Origin: Bradyrhizobium prioriisuperbiae
GTDB taxonomy: Bacteria > Pseudomonadota > Alphaproteobacteria > Rhizobiales > Xanthobacteraceae
NCBI RefSeq assembly: GCF_032397745.1
Contig: NZ_CP135921.1
Location: 5,568,501 to 5,632,500, forward strand
DNA: 64,000 nt
Direction: 5' to 3'
This document shows, one piece after another, positions 8,023-16,784 of the stretch. Within the stretch, counting starts at the first letter, position 1. Every line of letters starts with the position of its first letter. Position numbers and translations under genes: made by a program. A model generated the notes under the pieces. That model was not told where the DNA came from, did no database searches, and saw only the letters and a list, made by a program, of their open reading frames with translations.

Positions 8023-9012
8023 TTATTCGGCTGCTTCGAGACGCTGGCTGCGCTGCAGGAAACTGCTGCCGGCTTCAGCGAATTCGCCCTTCAGCCGCTC
8101 GACCAGTTCAGCCACCGGCGGCGAGTCGATGATCTGGCCGATACCCTGGCCCGATCCCCAGATGTCGCGCCAGGCTTTGACCTTCATGTTGCCGCCGGAG
8201 CCGAAGTTCATTTTCGACTTGTCGGCCACTGGCAGGTTGTTCGGATCGAGGCCGGCGGCGGCGATCGAGGGTCCCAGGTAATTGCCGTGCACGCCGGTGA
8301 ACAGGTTGGTGTAGACGGTGTCGTGGGCGGCGTGCTCGGTCAGCGCCTTTTTGTAGGCGGGATCGGCGTTGGCTTCTTCGGTGGCGATAAAGCGGGTGCC
8401 CATGTAGGCGAGATCCGCGCCGAGCGCGAGGGCGGATGCGATGCCCCAGCCGTCGGAGATCGCGCCGGACAACAGGACGGTGCCCTTGAACCACTGCTTG
8501 ACCTCGCGAACCAGCGCGAACGGTGAAATCGTCCCGGCATGTCCGCCGGCGCCGGCGCAGACCAGGATCAGGCCGTCGACGCCTTGCTCGGCAGCCTTGC
8601 GGGCGTGCTTGACGTTGATGACGTCGTGGAACACCACGCCACCGTAGGAATGCGCGGCTTCGACGATCTCGGACGGCGGCCGCAGCGAGGTGATGATGAT
8701 CGGGACCTTGTGCTTGACGCAGGTCTCCATGTCCTGCATCAGCCGGTCGTTGGAGGCGTGGCAGATCTGGTTCACCGCATAGGGCGCGACCTTCTTGCCC
8801 GGATGTTTCGCCTTGTAGTCGGCGAGCTCGTCCTCGATCCGGGTCAGCCACTGGTCGAGCATCTCGACGGGGCGCGCGTTGAGGGCGGGAAACGAACCGA
8901 CGATGCCGGCCTTGCACTGGGCAATCACCAGCTCCGGCCCCGACACGATGAACAGCGGTGAGCCGATCACCGGCAGTTCCAGCGTTCCTTTCAGCGACGC
9001 GGGCAGCGACAT
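8023..9012 (-). CDS. Nitronate monooxygenase family flavoprotein
   Basis: 329 residues of the 2-nitropropane dioxygenase / nitronate monooxygenase TIM-barrel family. The FMN-phosphate-binding AGAGGHAG region is at residues 153-160, followed by LSGAISDGWGIASALALGADLAYMGTRF, a family hallmark. These enzymes oxidise alkyl nitronates to carbonyl compounds and nitrite; several members are in fact enoyl reductase-like or of unknown substrate. The ATG is preceded by TTGGAGGA. First gene of the leftward operon, divergent from a LysR gene with 141 bp between them. Confidence 0.88.
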   Translation of the reverse strand: MSLPASLKGTLELPVIGSPLFIVSGPELVIAQCKAGIVGSFPALNARPVEMLDQWLTRIEDELADYKAKHPGKKVAPYAVNQICHASNDRLMQDMETCVKHKVPIIITSLRPPSEIVEAAHSYGGVVFHDVINVKHARKAAEQGVDGLILVCAGAGGHAGTISPFALVREVKQWFKGTVLLSGAISDGWGIASALALGADLAYMGTRFIATEEANADPAYKKALTEHAAHDTVYTNLFTGVHGNYLGPSIAAAGLDPNNLPVADKSKMNFGSGGNMKVKAWRDIWGSGQGIGQIIDSPPVAELVERLKGEFAEAGSSFLQRSQRLEAAE

Positions 9013-9153
9013 GGTTCCTCCAAGGGTTTTATGAGGGGTTGTCGAGTCTTGTTGCGGCGCACTTTAGCGCTTGACCCGCTCCCGTCTCTGTTCGATTTTG
9101 TACAGCTCTATCTCCAGAATTGAACATGCAGGATTGAGCATCGAGGTGTCGGA

Positions 9154-10044
9154 ATGGACTGGGATCATTGCCGAACGTTCGCCGCCGTCGCCGAAGCGGG
9201 CAGCTTTCTCGGAGCCGCCCGGCTGCTGCGGGCGAGCCACCCCACCGTCGGGCGGGCGGTGGCGTCGCTCGAGGCGCAACTCGGGACCAAGCTGTTCGCC
9301 CGCTCCAACGATGGCCTCGTGCTGACACCGCAGGGGCAGCGCTTTCGCGAGCATGTCGAGGTGATGGCGGCAGCGGCGCTGCGCGCGGAAGCTGCCGTTT
9401 CGGCCAAAGGTCCGCGTGCGCGGGGCGTGGTCAAGCTGTCGATCGGGCCGACGCTCGCGGCCTACTGGCTGATGCCGCACATGGAAGCTTTCCTGCAGAC
9501 CCATCGCGACATCGAGGTCGAGCTGGTGACGCATCCGTTTCCCGTCAGCGTGCGCCGGCGCGAGGCCGATATCGTGCTGCGGGTCTACCAGAGCGGCGAC
9601 GAAAACCTGGTCGGCCGCAAGATCGCCCGTCTCGGGGTCGGCTTCTATGCCTCGCGCGACTACGCCGCGCGCCATCCGCTGCCCGAGCACAAGGATGACT
9701 GGAAGGATCATCGCATCGTCGGCTTTGCCGACAAGGCCTCCAATGCCGAACTCGGGCGCTGGAGCGACCATGTGGCGCGCCACGCATCGGTGGTGATGCG
9801 GTGCTCGTCGCAGGCTGACATGCTGGCGGCGGTGCGGGCCGGGATCGGCATCTCCGTGATGTCATGCATCGTCGGTGACGCTCATCCGGAGCTGATCCGT
9901 GTCGCGCCGGACAAGCTCGCCGGCAGCTCGGACACCTGGCTGCTGGCGCATCCGGATCTGGTGGATTTGCCGGCGATGCGCGCGGTGATCAACTTCGTCA
10001 CCGAGTGCGCGCGGCTGGACCGCGAGCGCTTGCGCGGGGCATAG
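9154..10044 (+). CDS. LysR-family transcriptional regulator
   Basis: 296 residues beginning MDWDHCRTFAAVAEAGSF with an N-terminal winged helix (AARLLRASHPTVGRAVASLE) and a LysR substrate-binding domain with the ADIVLRVY strand. It is divergent from the nitronate monooxygenase operon, the usual arrangement for a LysR activator of its neighbour. Effector unknown. Confidence 0.9.
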   Translation: MDWDHCRTFAAVAEAGSFLGAARLLRASHPTVGRAVASLEAQLGTKLFARSNDGLVLTPQGQRFREHVEVMAAAALRAEAAVSAKGPRARGVVKLSIGPTLAAYWLMPHMEAFLQTHRDIEVELVTHPFPVSVRRREADIVLRVYQSGDENLVGRKIARLGVGFYASRDYAARHPLPEHKDDWKDHRIVGFADKASNAELGRWSDHVARHASVVMRCSSQADMLAAVRAGIGISVMSCIVGDAHPELIRVAPDKLAGSSDTWLLAHPDLVDLPAMRAVINFVTECARLDRERLRGA

Positions 10045-10127
10045 ACTGGACGACGGCCTGGAGATCGTCGATCATGCAGGACCGACGATCTCGCACGCCA
10101 GTCGCAGTGAATGAAGGCCGACACCAC

Positions 10128-10724
10128 ATGACCATTCCCGGCTTCTTCAAGGGGACCGGCATGCCTGCCCCGGGCTGGTGGGAGGCGCTGTGGCCGGAGC
10201 CGGCCCGGGTCATCACGGCGATGGGAATCGAGCCGGGGATGACCGTCGTGGACCTGTGTTCCGGCGATGGTTGGTTCACGCTGCAGCTCGCGCGAATTGC
10301 GCGGCATGTCATTGCCGTCGACATCGATGATATGCTGATGGCGACGTCGCGCACCCGTCTGCAGGAGGCGGGCATGATCAACTGCACCTGTGTCGTGGCC
10401 GATGCCTACGACCTTGCTAGGGTGGTCGGCTCGCCGGTGGACCATGTGTTTCTGGCAAACGTCCTGCACGGGGTGCCAGACCAGCGACACTTGGTAAGAC
10501 TTGTCCGCGATGTGCTAAAGCCGGCGGGACTGTTCGCGGTGGTCAATTGGCATGCGAGGCCCCGCGAGCAAACCGTGGTATTGGGAGAGCCGCGGGGGCC
10601 GGCGACCGAATTGCGAATGACGCCCCAGCAGACGATCGAAGCGATCGAACCGGCTGGGCTTGCGCTTCAGGCACAGAGTGAAGTTTCTCCCTATCACTAT
10701 GGCCTTGTATTCCGGCGCTTCTGA
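10128..10724 (+). CDS. Class I SAM-dependent methyltransferase
   Basis: 198 residues with SAM motif I VVDLCSGDGWF at residues 40-50, an acidic motif II strand (VIAVDID) and the later VDHVFLANVLHGV region, as in Methyltransf_11/UbiE-like enzymes. The frame is open upstream to 10005, but the ATG at 10128 follows GAAGG and starts at the conserved region. It follows the LysR gene by 83 bp on the same strand and may be co-transcribed. Substrate unknown. Confidence 0.82.
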   Translation: MTIPGFFKGTGMPAPGWWEALWPEPARVITAMGIEPGMTVVDLCSGDGWFTLQLARIARHVIAVDIDDMLMATSRTRLQEAGMINCTCVVADAYDLARVVGSPVDHVFLANVLHGVPDQRHLVRLVRDVLKPAGLFAVVNWHARPREQTVVLGEPRGPATELRMTPQQTIEAIEPAGLALQAQSEVSPYHYGLVFRRF

Positions 10725-10752
10725 CTCGCGTGGTGCGGACTCCGGTCGGCCA

Positions 10753-11925
10753 CTACAGGATCCGCGTTGCGCCCGGGATCCGCCGCAGTGTGGCAGTGAT
10801 GATCCAGCTTAGGCCCAGCGTGCCGACGAACACGATCAAGACCTTTGCGATCGCCGGCAGCGGTGCGTTCAGCAGCGAGAACTGCAGCCACAGGCAGAAG
10901 ATGTAGTGGAAGATGTAGATGCCGTAGGCGTCGCCCCGCAGCGGATCGAACAGGTTCTTCTCGCCCTGCGCGAAGCGCAGGAACAGCGCCAGCACCGCGA
11001 TGCTGATGGTCACGCACGCCAGCGCATAAACCACGCCGTAGCTGCTCTGCCACCAGAATGGCGGGGCGCCCGGCAGGTTGCTGAGCCGCATCCGTCGGAA
11101 ATTGATCAGGATCGTCAGCAGGCCATAGGAGGCGGCGGCCGCGACCACCCAGACATACCAGCGTAGCGCCAGATTGCCGGCCTTCGCCAGCAAACCGCGG
11201 TCGATGTTGGCGGCGCCGACACCCATGCCGGCCAGGAAGAACACGCCATAGATCACCACCCGGCTGGCCTGCACCTGCAGCGGGCCGAGATTGAACCAGC
11301 GCACGGCACCGAGGTGGAAGAGCAGCGGGACATAAGCCACGACGGTGGCCGCGAACAGCACGCCGACAAACAGTACGGGCCGCGAGAACGACGCGATCGA
11401 CAGCCGGTTGATCGCGTCGACCAGTTTCGGTGCGAACAGGAACACCGGAATGGCGAGGATATCCAGCAGCAGCAGGAACCAGATGAACCAGGCCGGACCA
11501 TCGAACCAGATGCCCTGCTTGAAATTGCCCAGCCAGAACTCCACGAAGCCGGCCTTTGAGTCGGTCAGCCGGAACGAGGCGTAATAGGCGATCGGCATCA
11601 GGATGAAGATGCAGGCCAGGAACGGCACGCCCAGGCGCAGCACGCGGTCGCGCAGGAAATGTCCGATGCCCTTGCGCTGCAGGCTTGGCCAGACGAACAG
11701 GCCCGAGAGGAAGAACATCAACGCCATGAAGAAGGCGTCGTTGAACAGCGTCAGCGCGTTGAAGCCGATCCATTTCTGGGAATCGACGATCGGGGCGGTC
11801 GACCACAAATAATGGTTGGGGTAGAAGCGGCCGAATGCGGTGTAGGCAACCACCGAATGGTTGATCAGCACCAGCACAGTGATGAACGTTCTCGCGCGAT
11901 CGAGCGCCGCGTTACGGTCAGACAT
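10753..11925 (-). CDS. Acyltransferase family 3 membrane protein
   Basis: 390 residues with about ten predicted membrane helices and the acyltransferase-3 pattern: an early arginine/histidine segment (LDRARTFITVLVLINHSVVAY), FFMALMFFLSGLF and a late YGIYIFHYIFCLWLQ helix. Members O-acylate (acetylate or succinylate) sugars of surface polysaccharides or periplasmic glucans; the OpgC branch succinylates glucans. Target here unknown. The ribosome site is weak. Convergent with the methyltransferase, 28 bp apart. Confidence 0.85.
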   Translation of the reverse strand: MSDRNAALDRARTFITVLVLINHSVVAYTAFGRFYPNHYLWSTAPIVDSQKWIGFNALTLFNDAFFMALMFFLSGLFVWPSLQRKGIGHFLRDRVLRLGVPFLACIFILMPIAYYASFRLTDSKAGFVEFWLGNFKQGIWFDGPAWFIWFLLLLDILAIPVFLFAPKLVDAINRLSIASFSRPVLFVGVLFAATVVAYVPLLFHLGAVRWFNLGPLQVQASRVVIYGVFFLAGMGVGAANIDRGLLAKAGNLALRWYVWVVAAAASYGLLTILINFRRMRLSNLPGAPPFWWQSSYGVVYALACVTISIAVLALFLRFAQGEKNLFDPLRGDAYGIYIFHYIFCLWLQFSLLNAPLPAIAKVLIVFVGTLGLSWIITATLRRIPGATRIL

Positions 11926-12101
11926 TTCGGATCGACGCCCCCAGCTTCTTCCCGCTCAAGCCTAAACGTGATCCGGACAAGCGGCTATCGCTTTTCCGGA
12001 CCACTTCAAACCCGCATTGAATCAAATTCTAGCCGGTACAAGTCTAGGCGACGCAATTCTAGATGACATGGGCCGGAAAGTCGAAAGCCTCGCTGGGGAC
12101 A

Positions 12102-12464
12102 TCAGCCCGCCAATTCCTCGATCGTCACCTTGTCGGGATAGAAGGCGAGGTGCCCGGCGATCTGGCCCACCGCGTCATAGGGCTGCTCATAGGTCCAGAT
12201 GACGTTTTCGAGGGTCTTGCCGCCGACGGTGATGCTGAAGTAGTTGGCGTCCCCCTTGTAGGGGCAGTGGGTGACATGGGTGGTACGGGTCAGCAGCGCC
12301 ATATTGGCGTCGGTGCGGGGGATGTACTGCACGGCCGGATAGGACGCTTCCTTTAGGCTCAAGGCCTGGCCGGTGTCGGCGACCGTCGTATCGGACGCGG
12401 AGACCCGGACACGCTTCGGGTTTGACGTGATCGTGATGGGATGGTCGGGACCTGGAATTTTCAT
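12102..12464 (-). CDS. DUF427 domain protein
   Basis: 120 residues starting MKIPGPDHPITI, with DUF427 features: VRVSASDTTVADT, YIPRTDANMALL, CPYKGDANYFSI and NVIWTYEQPYDAVGQIAGHLAFYPDKV. The family is a small beta-rich cytoplasmic fold of unknown function. The frame is open upstream to 12536, but the ATG at 12464 has AGG upstream and begins the domain. Divergent from bolA with about 217 bp between. Confidence 0.85.
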   Translation of the reverse strand: MKIPGPDHPITITSNPKRVRVSASDTTVADTGQALSLKEASYPAVQYIPRTDANMALLTRTTHVTHCPYKGDANYFSITVGGKTLENVIWTYEQPYDAVGQIAGHLAFYPDKVTIEELAG

Positions 12465-12681
12465 GACATTTGCCTGTTGCTGGGGAAACTTCCTGTCGCG
12501 GGATAACGCTGTCGCAGGGCATTTGGCGGGCGGCATTTGGACACAGAACCGGATATAGTGCGGGGATACCGACTTGGAAGGCGTGACGCGGGCACCTGTT
12601 CAAGGTAAATTCGCACGTCAAATTTGGCGGCGACCGAGCGGCATCCAGCCGCGAATCGCAAGCGTTCTGGAGACTTCATCA

Positions 12682-12918
12682 ATGCCTATGGATGCGCGGG
12701 ATATCGAGGCCATGATCAAGGCCGCCATTCCCGACGCGGAAGTGACGATCCGCGATCTCGCCGGCGACGGCGATCACTATGCCGCCACCGTTCTCTCCGA
12801 ATCCTTCCGGGGCAAGTCCCGGGTGCAGCAGCACCAGATCGTCTATCAGTCGCTGAAGGGACAGATGGGCGGCGTATTGCATGCGCTGGCGCTGCAGACC
12901 GGCACGCCCGAGAAGTGA
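12682..12918 (+). CDS. BolA-family protein
   Basis: 78 residues starting MPMDARDIEAMIKAAIPDAE with the BolA core GDGDHYAATV and the conserved histidine-containing segment RVQQHQIVYQSLKGQMGG near residues 47-64. BolA proteins of this small type (BolA2/IbaG-like) partner with CGFS monothiol glutaredoxins to ligate a shared 2Fe-2S cluster. The start has GGAG eight bases upstream. The expected partner grxD lies 6.5 kb downstream at 19438 rather than adjacent. Confidence 0.9.
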   Translation: MPMDARDIEAMIKAAIPDAEVTIRDLAGDGDHYAATVLSESFRGKSRVQQHQIVYQSLKGQMGGVLHALALQTGTPEK

Positions 12919-12958
12919 TTGTCGTCCGTGACCACGGCGGTCGGTGCGGGGTGAGGGC

Positions 12959-14149
12959 ATGAGCGAGACGGCGCGCGCCTCGATGTTGCGGGAGCGCTCG
13001 TCGCACGGCCATGCCCGCGTCACCTATGTCGAGTTGTTTTTCGACCTGGTGTTCGTGTTCGCTGTCACCCAGGTCTCGCACACCCTGCTGAAGGATTTTT
13101 CGCCGCTCGGCGTGCTGCATATCACGCTGCTGTTCCTCGCAGTTTGGTGGGCGTGGATCTACACCTCCTGGGTCACCAACTGGCTCGATCCCGAACAGAC
13201 CCCGGTTCGCATCCTGCTGTTTCTGCTGATGTTAGCCGGCCTCGTGCTGTCCACCTCGCTGCCGGGTGCCTTCGGTGCGCGCGGGCTGGTGTTCGGTCTC
13301 GCATTCGCGGCCATCCAGATCGGCCGCTCCGCATTTACGCTCTGGCTGATCCCGGCGTCCGAGCCGGGGCTGCGGATGAATTTCGTCCGCATCCTGATCT
13401 GGCTGTGCTGCAGCGGCGTGCTGTGGATCGCCGGCGGTCTTGCCGACCCGAACACGCGCCTGGTGCTCTGGGCATTGGCGCTGGTGATCGAATATTGCGG
13501 TCCGGCCATGCGTTTCCGGTTGCCTGGACTGGGGGCGACCTCGATCGACGACTGGAATGTCGAAGGCGCTCATCTGGCGGAACGCTGCGCGCTGTTCATC
13601 ATCATCGCGCTCGGCGAATCCGTGCTGGTCACCGGGGCGACTTTCGCCGAACTGTCATGGACGGCGGAGACTATCACCGCCTTTGTCGCCTCGTTCGTCG
13701 GCAGCATCGCGATGTGGTGGATCTATTTCCACAAGGGCGCGGAGGCCGGCTCGGAACGGATCTCCGGCGCCGATGATCCCGGACGCATCGCGCGGCTGGC
13801 CTATACCTATTTTCACATGCCGATCGTTGCCGGCATCATCGTCTCGGCGGTGGCCGATGAACTGGTGCTGGCGCATCCCTCCGGCCATACCGAACTCAAG
13901 ACCGTGCTCAGCGTGATCGGCGGGCCGCTGTTGTTCCTGGCTGGCACTCTGGTGTTCAAATGGACCATTCGCGGCCTGTGGCAGCTGTCGCACCTGGTCG
14001 GCATCGCAGCGCTGCTGGTGCTGGCGGTCGCGGGCAAGGAACTCTCGCCGCTGTGGCTGTCGAGCCTTGCCACCGTGATCCTGGTGGTGGTCGCGAGCTG
14101 GGAGGCGGCCTCGTTGAGATCGAAGCCGGAACCGGCCGGCAGCCTCTAA
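12959..14149 (+). CDS. Low temperature requirement protein A (LtrA) family membrane protein
   Basis: 396 residues, mostly membrane helices (about ten), with the LtrA hallmark VTYVELFFDLVFVFAVTQVSH near residues 20-40 and HLAERCALFIIIALGESVLVTG in the middle. Start ATG at 12959 has GTGAGGG just upstream. The family is named from a Listeria cold-growth locus; biochemical role unknown. It begins 40 bp after bolA, so the two could be co-transcribed. Confidence 0.88.
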   Translation: MSETARASMLRERSSHGHARVTYVELFFDLVFVFAVTQVSHTLLKDFSPLGVLHITLLFLAVWWAWIYTSWVTNWLDPEQTPVRILLFLLMLAGLVLSTSLPGAFGARGLVFGLAFAAIQIGRSAFTLWLIPASEPGLRMNFVRILIWLCCSGVLWIAGGLADPNTRLVLWALALVIEYCGPAMRFRLPGLGATSIDDWNVEGAHLAERCALFIIIALGESVLVTGATFAELSWTAETITAFVASFVGSIAMWWIYFHKGAEAGSERISGADDPGRIARLAYTYFHMPIVAGIIVSAVADELVLAHPSGHTELKTVLSVIGGPLLFLAGTLVFKWTIRGLWQLSHLVGIAALLVLAVAGKELSPLWLSSLATVILVVVASWEAASLRSKPEPAGSL

Positions 14150-14339
14150 GCGTTCTCTCCTGATGAATTGGGTCATGAATTGAAGCCCTGAGCCATGGAT
14201 GGTCGCGGGGTGATGATGTATACACCCCGGACATCAGGGAAAGCTTGAATCGAGCCAACTCGATAGCCGTTGAACCGGCTGGCATTTTCGTCTTTATCGC
14301 CGGTCGACTGCTCATCTCACGCCGAAGGACGCCGCGACC

Positions 14340-15605
14340 GTGCCCGACAATTCCACCTCATCCCAGCTCTCGCTCTCGAAAGACAAGATCCGGGTTCTGC
14401 TGCTCGAAGGTGTCAACGACAGCGCCGCGCAGATCATCGAGACCGCGGGTTATTCCAGCATGACGCGGCTGTCCAAGGCGCTGGAGGGCGAGGCGCTGAC
14501 GGACGCCATCAAGGGTGTTCACATCCTGGGAATCCGGTCGCGGACGCAGATCACTCCTGAGGTTCTGGCGGCTGCCGACCGTCTGATCGCGATCGGCTGT
14601 TTCAGTGTCGGCACCAACCAGGTGGAGCTGGACGCGGCGCGCCGGGACGGGGTTCCTGTTTTCAATGCGCCGTTCTCGAATACGCGCAGCGTGGCGGAAT
14701 TGGTGATCGGCGAGATCGTCATGCTGCTGCGCCGTGTCATCCCGCGCTCCGTCGCGGCGCACGACGGCCGCTGGGACAAGTCCGCGAACGACAGCCACGA
14801 AGTCCGCGGCAAGACCTTGGGCATCATCGGCTATGGCAATATTGGATCGCAGCTCTCATACCTCGCGGAAGCGATGGGGATGCGGGTCATCTTCTACGAC
14901 CACACCGACAAGCTGCGTCACGGCAACACCGAGCCAGCGAGCAGCCTGCACGAGCTGTTGGCGCAGAGCGACGTCATCACCCTGCATGTGCCGGAAACGC
15001 CGGCCACTCATGGCATGATCGGCCGCGCGGAAATCGAGGCGATCAAGCCCGGGGCTTACTTCATCAACAACAGCCGCGGCACCGTGGTCGACCTGGATGC
15101 CCTTGCGGACGCCTTGCGGAATGGAAGGCTCCGCGGCGCGGCCGTCGACGTTTTCCCGGTCGAGCCGCGATCCAATGCGGACCGTTTCGTTTCGCCGCTG
15201 CAGGGGCTGGAAAACGTCATCCTGACGCCGCACATCGGCGGCTCGACCGAGGAGGCGCAGGAGCGCATCGGCGCCGAAGTCGCGCGCAAGCTCGTCGATT
15301 ACAGCGACACGGGGTCGACCATGGGCGCGGTCAACTTTCCGCAGGTCCAGCTGCCGCCTCGCCCGGAGGGGACGCGGTTCATCCAGGTGCAGCGCAATCT
15401 GCCGGGCATGCTCGGACGGCTGAACGAAGTGCTGGCCCGCCATGCGGTCAACATCGCCGCGCAATATTATGAAACCTCGGCCGATGTCGGTTATGTGGTT
15501 CTGGACGCCGATGCGTCGGCCGCGGACAGCCAGCGTGTGCTCGCCGATATCCGCGCACTGGAAGGCACGATCCGCGCGCGGCTGCTCTACGAGCGGAAGA
15601 TCTAA
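14340..15605 (+). CDS. serA: D-3-phosphoglycerate dehydrogenase, short ACT-containing type
   Basis: 421 residues, close to the 410 of E. coli SerA and shorter than the ~530-residue form also common in alphaproteobacteria. NAD motif GYGNIG at 164-169; active-site arginine in NNSRGTVVD, and the histidine in LTPHIGGSTEEAQ; a C-terminal ACT regulatory domain (RFIQVQRNLPGMLGRLNEVLARH). Catalyses NAD-dependent oxidation of 3-phosphoglycerate in serine synthesis. The start is GTG with GAAGGA upstream. A 190-bp leader precedes it, containing a small AGCCG-TTGAAC-CGGCT hairpin. Its stop overlaps the stop of the convergent glycosyltransferase-like gene by four bases. Confidence 0.92.
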   Translation: MPDNSTSSQLSLSKDKIRVLLLEGVNDSAAQIIETAGYSSMTRLSKALEGEALTDAIKGVHILGIRSRTQITPEVLAAADRLIAIGCFSVGTNQVELDAARRDGVPVFNAPFSNTRSVAELVIGEIVMLLRRVIPRSVAAHDGRWDKSANDSHEVRGKTLGIIGYGNIGSQLSYLAEAMGMRVIFYDHTDKLRHGNTEPASSLHELLAQSDVITLHVPETPATHGMIGRAEIEAIKPGAYFINNSRGTVVDLDALADALRNGRLRGAAVDVFPVEPRSNADRFVSPLQGLENVILTPHIGGSTEEAQERIGAEVARKLVDYSDTGSTMGAVNFPQVQLPPRPEGTRFIQVQRNLPGMLGRLNEVLARHAVNIAAQYYETSADVGYVVLDADASAADSQRVLADIRALEGTIRARLLYERKI

Positions 15606-16609
15606 ATGTGTCGTCGCCGGAATTGCGCTGAGCATCGGCGCAGCAGCCGCGCCAGCGGCAGCACGGCCCGCAGGCTGAGCGGTGCGGAGGATAGCTGGAG
15701 ATGATGAATCAGGCTGAACAGCTGTTCCTGTGAAGCTTGCAGGGCGTGCTCGCGCGTGTCGGCGCTTTCGACCAAGACCGACACGCGCTCTTTCAGCACG
15801 TTCTCCTGCTCCATGAGCGCGTCCAACTGTTCTTTGAGCGTGTTCAACTGCTCTGTCAGCTGGTTCATCTCGATGTCCCGAGCTTGAGCAAGCCGCTGCA
15901 TCGCATCTTGCTGCTCGCCGGCTCTGCGCCAGATATCCTGGCTTTCGACGGCCGGTGTCACGATTTCGCCGATGAAGCTCGTACCGGTCATCCGCCCGTG
16001 CGGCGGAAACGGCATGGCATCGGAAAAATGCCCGTAGCTGTCGTGGCAGATATAGTCGTCACGGATCAGGGGAAAGATTATCTCCGACATGAACTGGTCG
16101 TTCTCACCCTGCAGGCTGTAGCGTCCCCAGGAATCCGTCAGGTTGCGCATCTGTGGAAACGTGTTGCCGGTCGCGCCCCACATGCCGCTCAGCATGCGTC
16201 TGCCATGAGCGGCGCTGTCGCGCATCACATGAACGGATTTGTCGGACCTGATCCAGTCGTCGACGGCGGCTGCCTCACGCGTGTTGAGCCGGGAATCGAC
16301 ATCGCGCACGATGAAGCGTTCGATGCCGGTCTCGGCCGCAACCCAGAACCGCCAGTACCGGCCGTACATCGGACCCAGGCGCGGCGCTGCGACCCGCAGG
16401 ATTTCTGCCTGCCGTGCACGTAACGCGCTGACGACATCGGCGGGTGTCGTTTCGTCCACATAGAAGCGCACCGTCCAGCCCGGGTAGAGATGCGTCGCCA
16501 ACTCTGCGTTGGTGATGGCGCCATCGGTATAGAGCGGGAGGTTTCCATACAGACTGAAACTGATGATCCTGCGTGGGGTCGACAATCCGAGCAAATCTCC
16601 GCGAGCCAT
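15602..16609 (-). CDS. Putative glycosyltransferase-like protein with C-terminal coiled coil
   Basis: 335 residues. The N-terminal ~225 residues resemble a GT-A fold: RIISFSLYG start, YPGWTVRFYVD, the aspartate motif RDVDSR at residues 102-107, then HVMRDSAAHGRRMLSGMWG. The DVD triad would bind metal and nucleotide sugar. Residues about 232-295 are a long heptad coiled coil (repeated EQL/LKE units), ending in a basic tail LRRCSAQFRRRHI. The combination suggests a self-assembling or membrane-surface-attached transferase. No signal peptide. A perfect 19-bp palindrome lies 79 bp upstream. Donor and acceptor unknown; function is inferred from motifs only. Confidence 0.6.
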   Translation of the reverse strand: MARGDLLGLSTPRRIISFSLYGNLPLYTDGAITNAELATHLYPGWTVRFYVDETTPADVVSALRARQAEILRVAAPRLGPMYGRYWRFWVAAETGIERFIVRDVDSRLNTREAAAVDDWIRSDKSVHVMRDSAAHGRRMLSGMWGATGNTFPQMRNLTDSWGRYSLQGENDQFMSEIIFPLIRDDYICHDSYGHFSDAMPFPPHGRMTGTSFIGEIVTPAVESQDIWRRAGEQQDAMQRLAQARDIEMNQLTEQLNTLKEQLDALMEQENVLKERVSVLVESADTREHALQASQEQLFSLIHHLQLSSAPLSLRAVLPLARLLRRCSAQFRRRHI

Positions 16610-16687
16610 TGAAAAGCTCGAACGCTACTATGCGTCTCGGGGGAGCACAGGCAATCGTTTCCGGCGCGTGTCGGTGCTGGATCGCGC

Positions 16688-16706
16688 TGCAAATGCAGCA
16701 TTTGCA
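16688..16706. promoter_or_regulatory. Perfect 19-bp palindrome in the glycosyltransferase/egtD gap
   Basis: Nine-base arms TGCAAATGC and GCATTTGCA around a single A. It lies downstream of egtD and 79 bp upstream of the glycosyltransferase-like start, a position suited to an operator. Which protein binds it is not known. Confidence 0.45.
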
Positions 16707-16784
16707 CGAAATGAGAGCGTGTTTGTGTCCAGCGGTTGCGCTGCGTGCGTGTTGCAGCCGCTGGACGAATTTTCGTCGCAGGTG

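Noticed and set aside
5162..8132. Long plus-strand frames (578 and 455 codons) opposite the acyl-CoA synthetase and binding-protein genes
   Set aside because: Both are antisense to clear families and show composition typical of GC-driven stop-free frames.
10005..10127. Extended N-terminus of the methyltransferase
   Set aside because: It overlaps the LysR 3' end, and the ATG at 10128 with its own ribosome site matches the conserved start.
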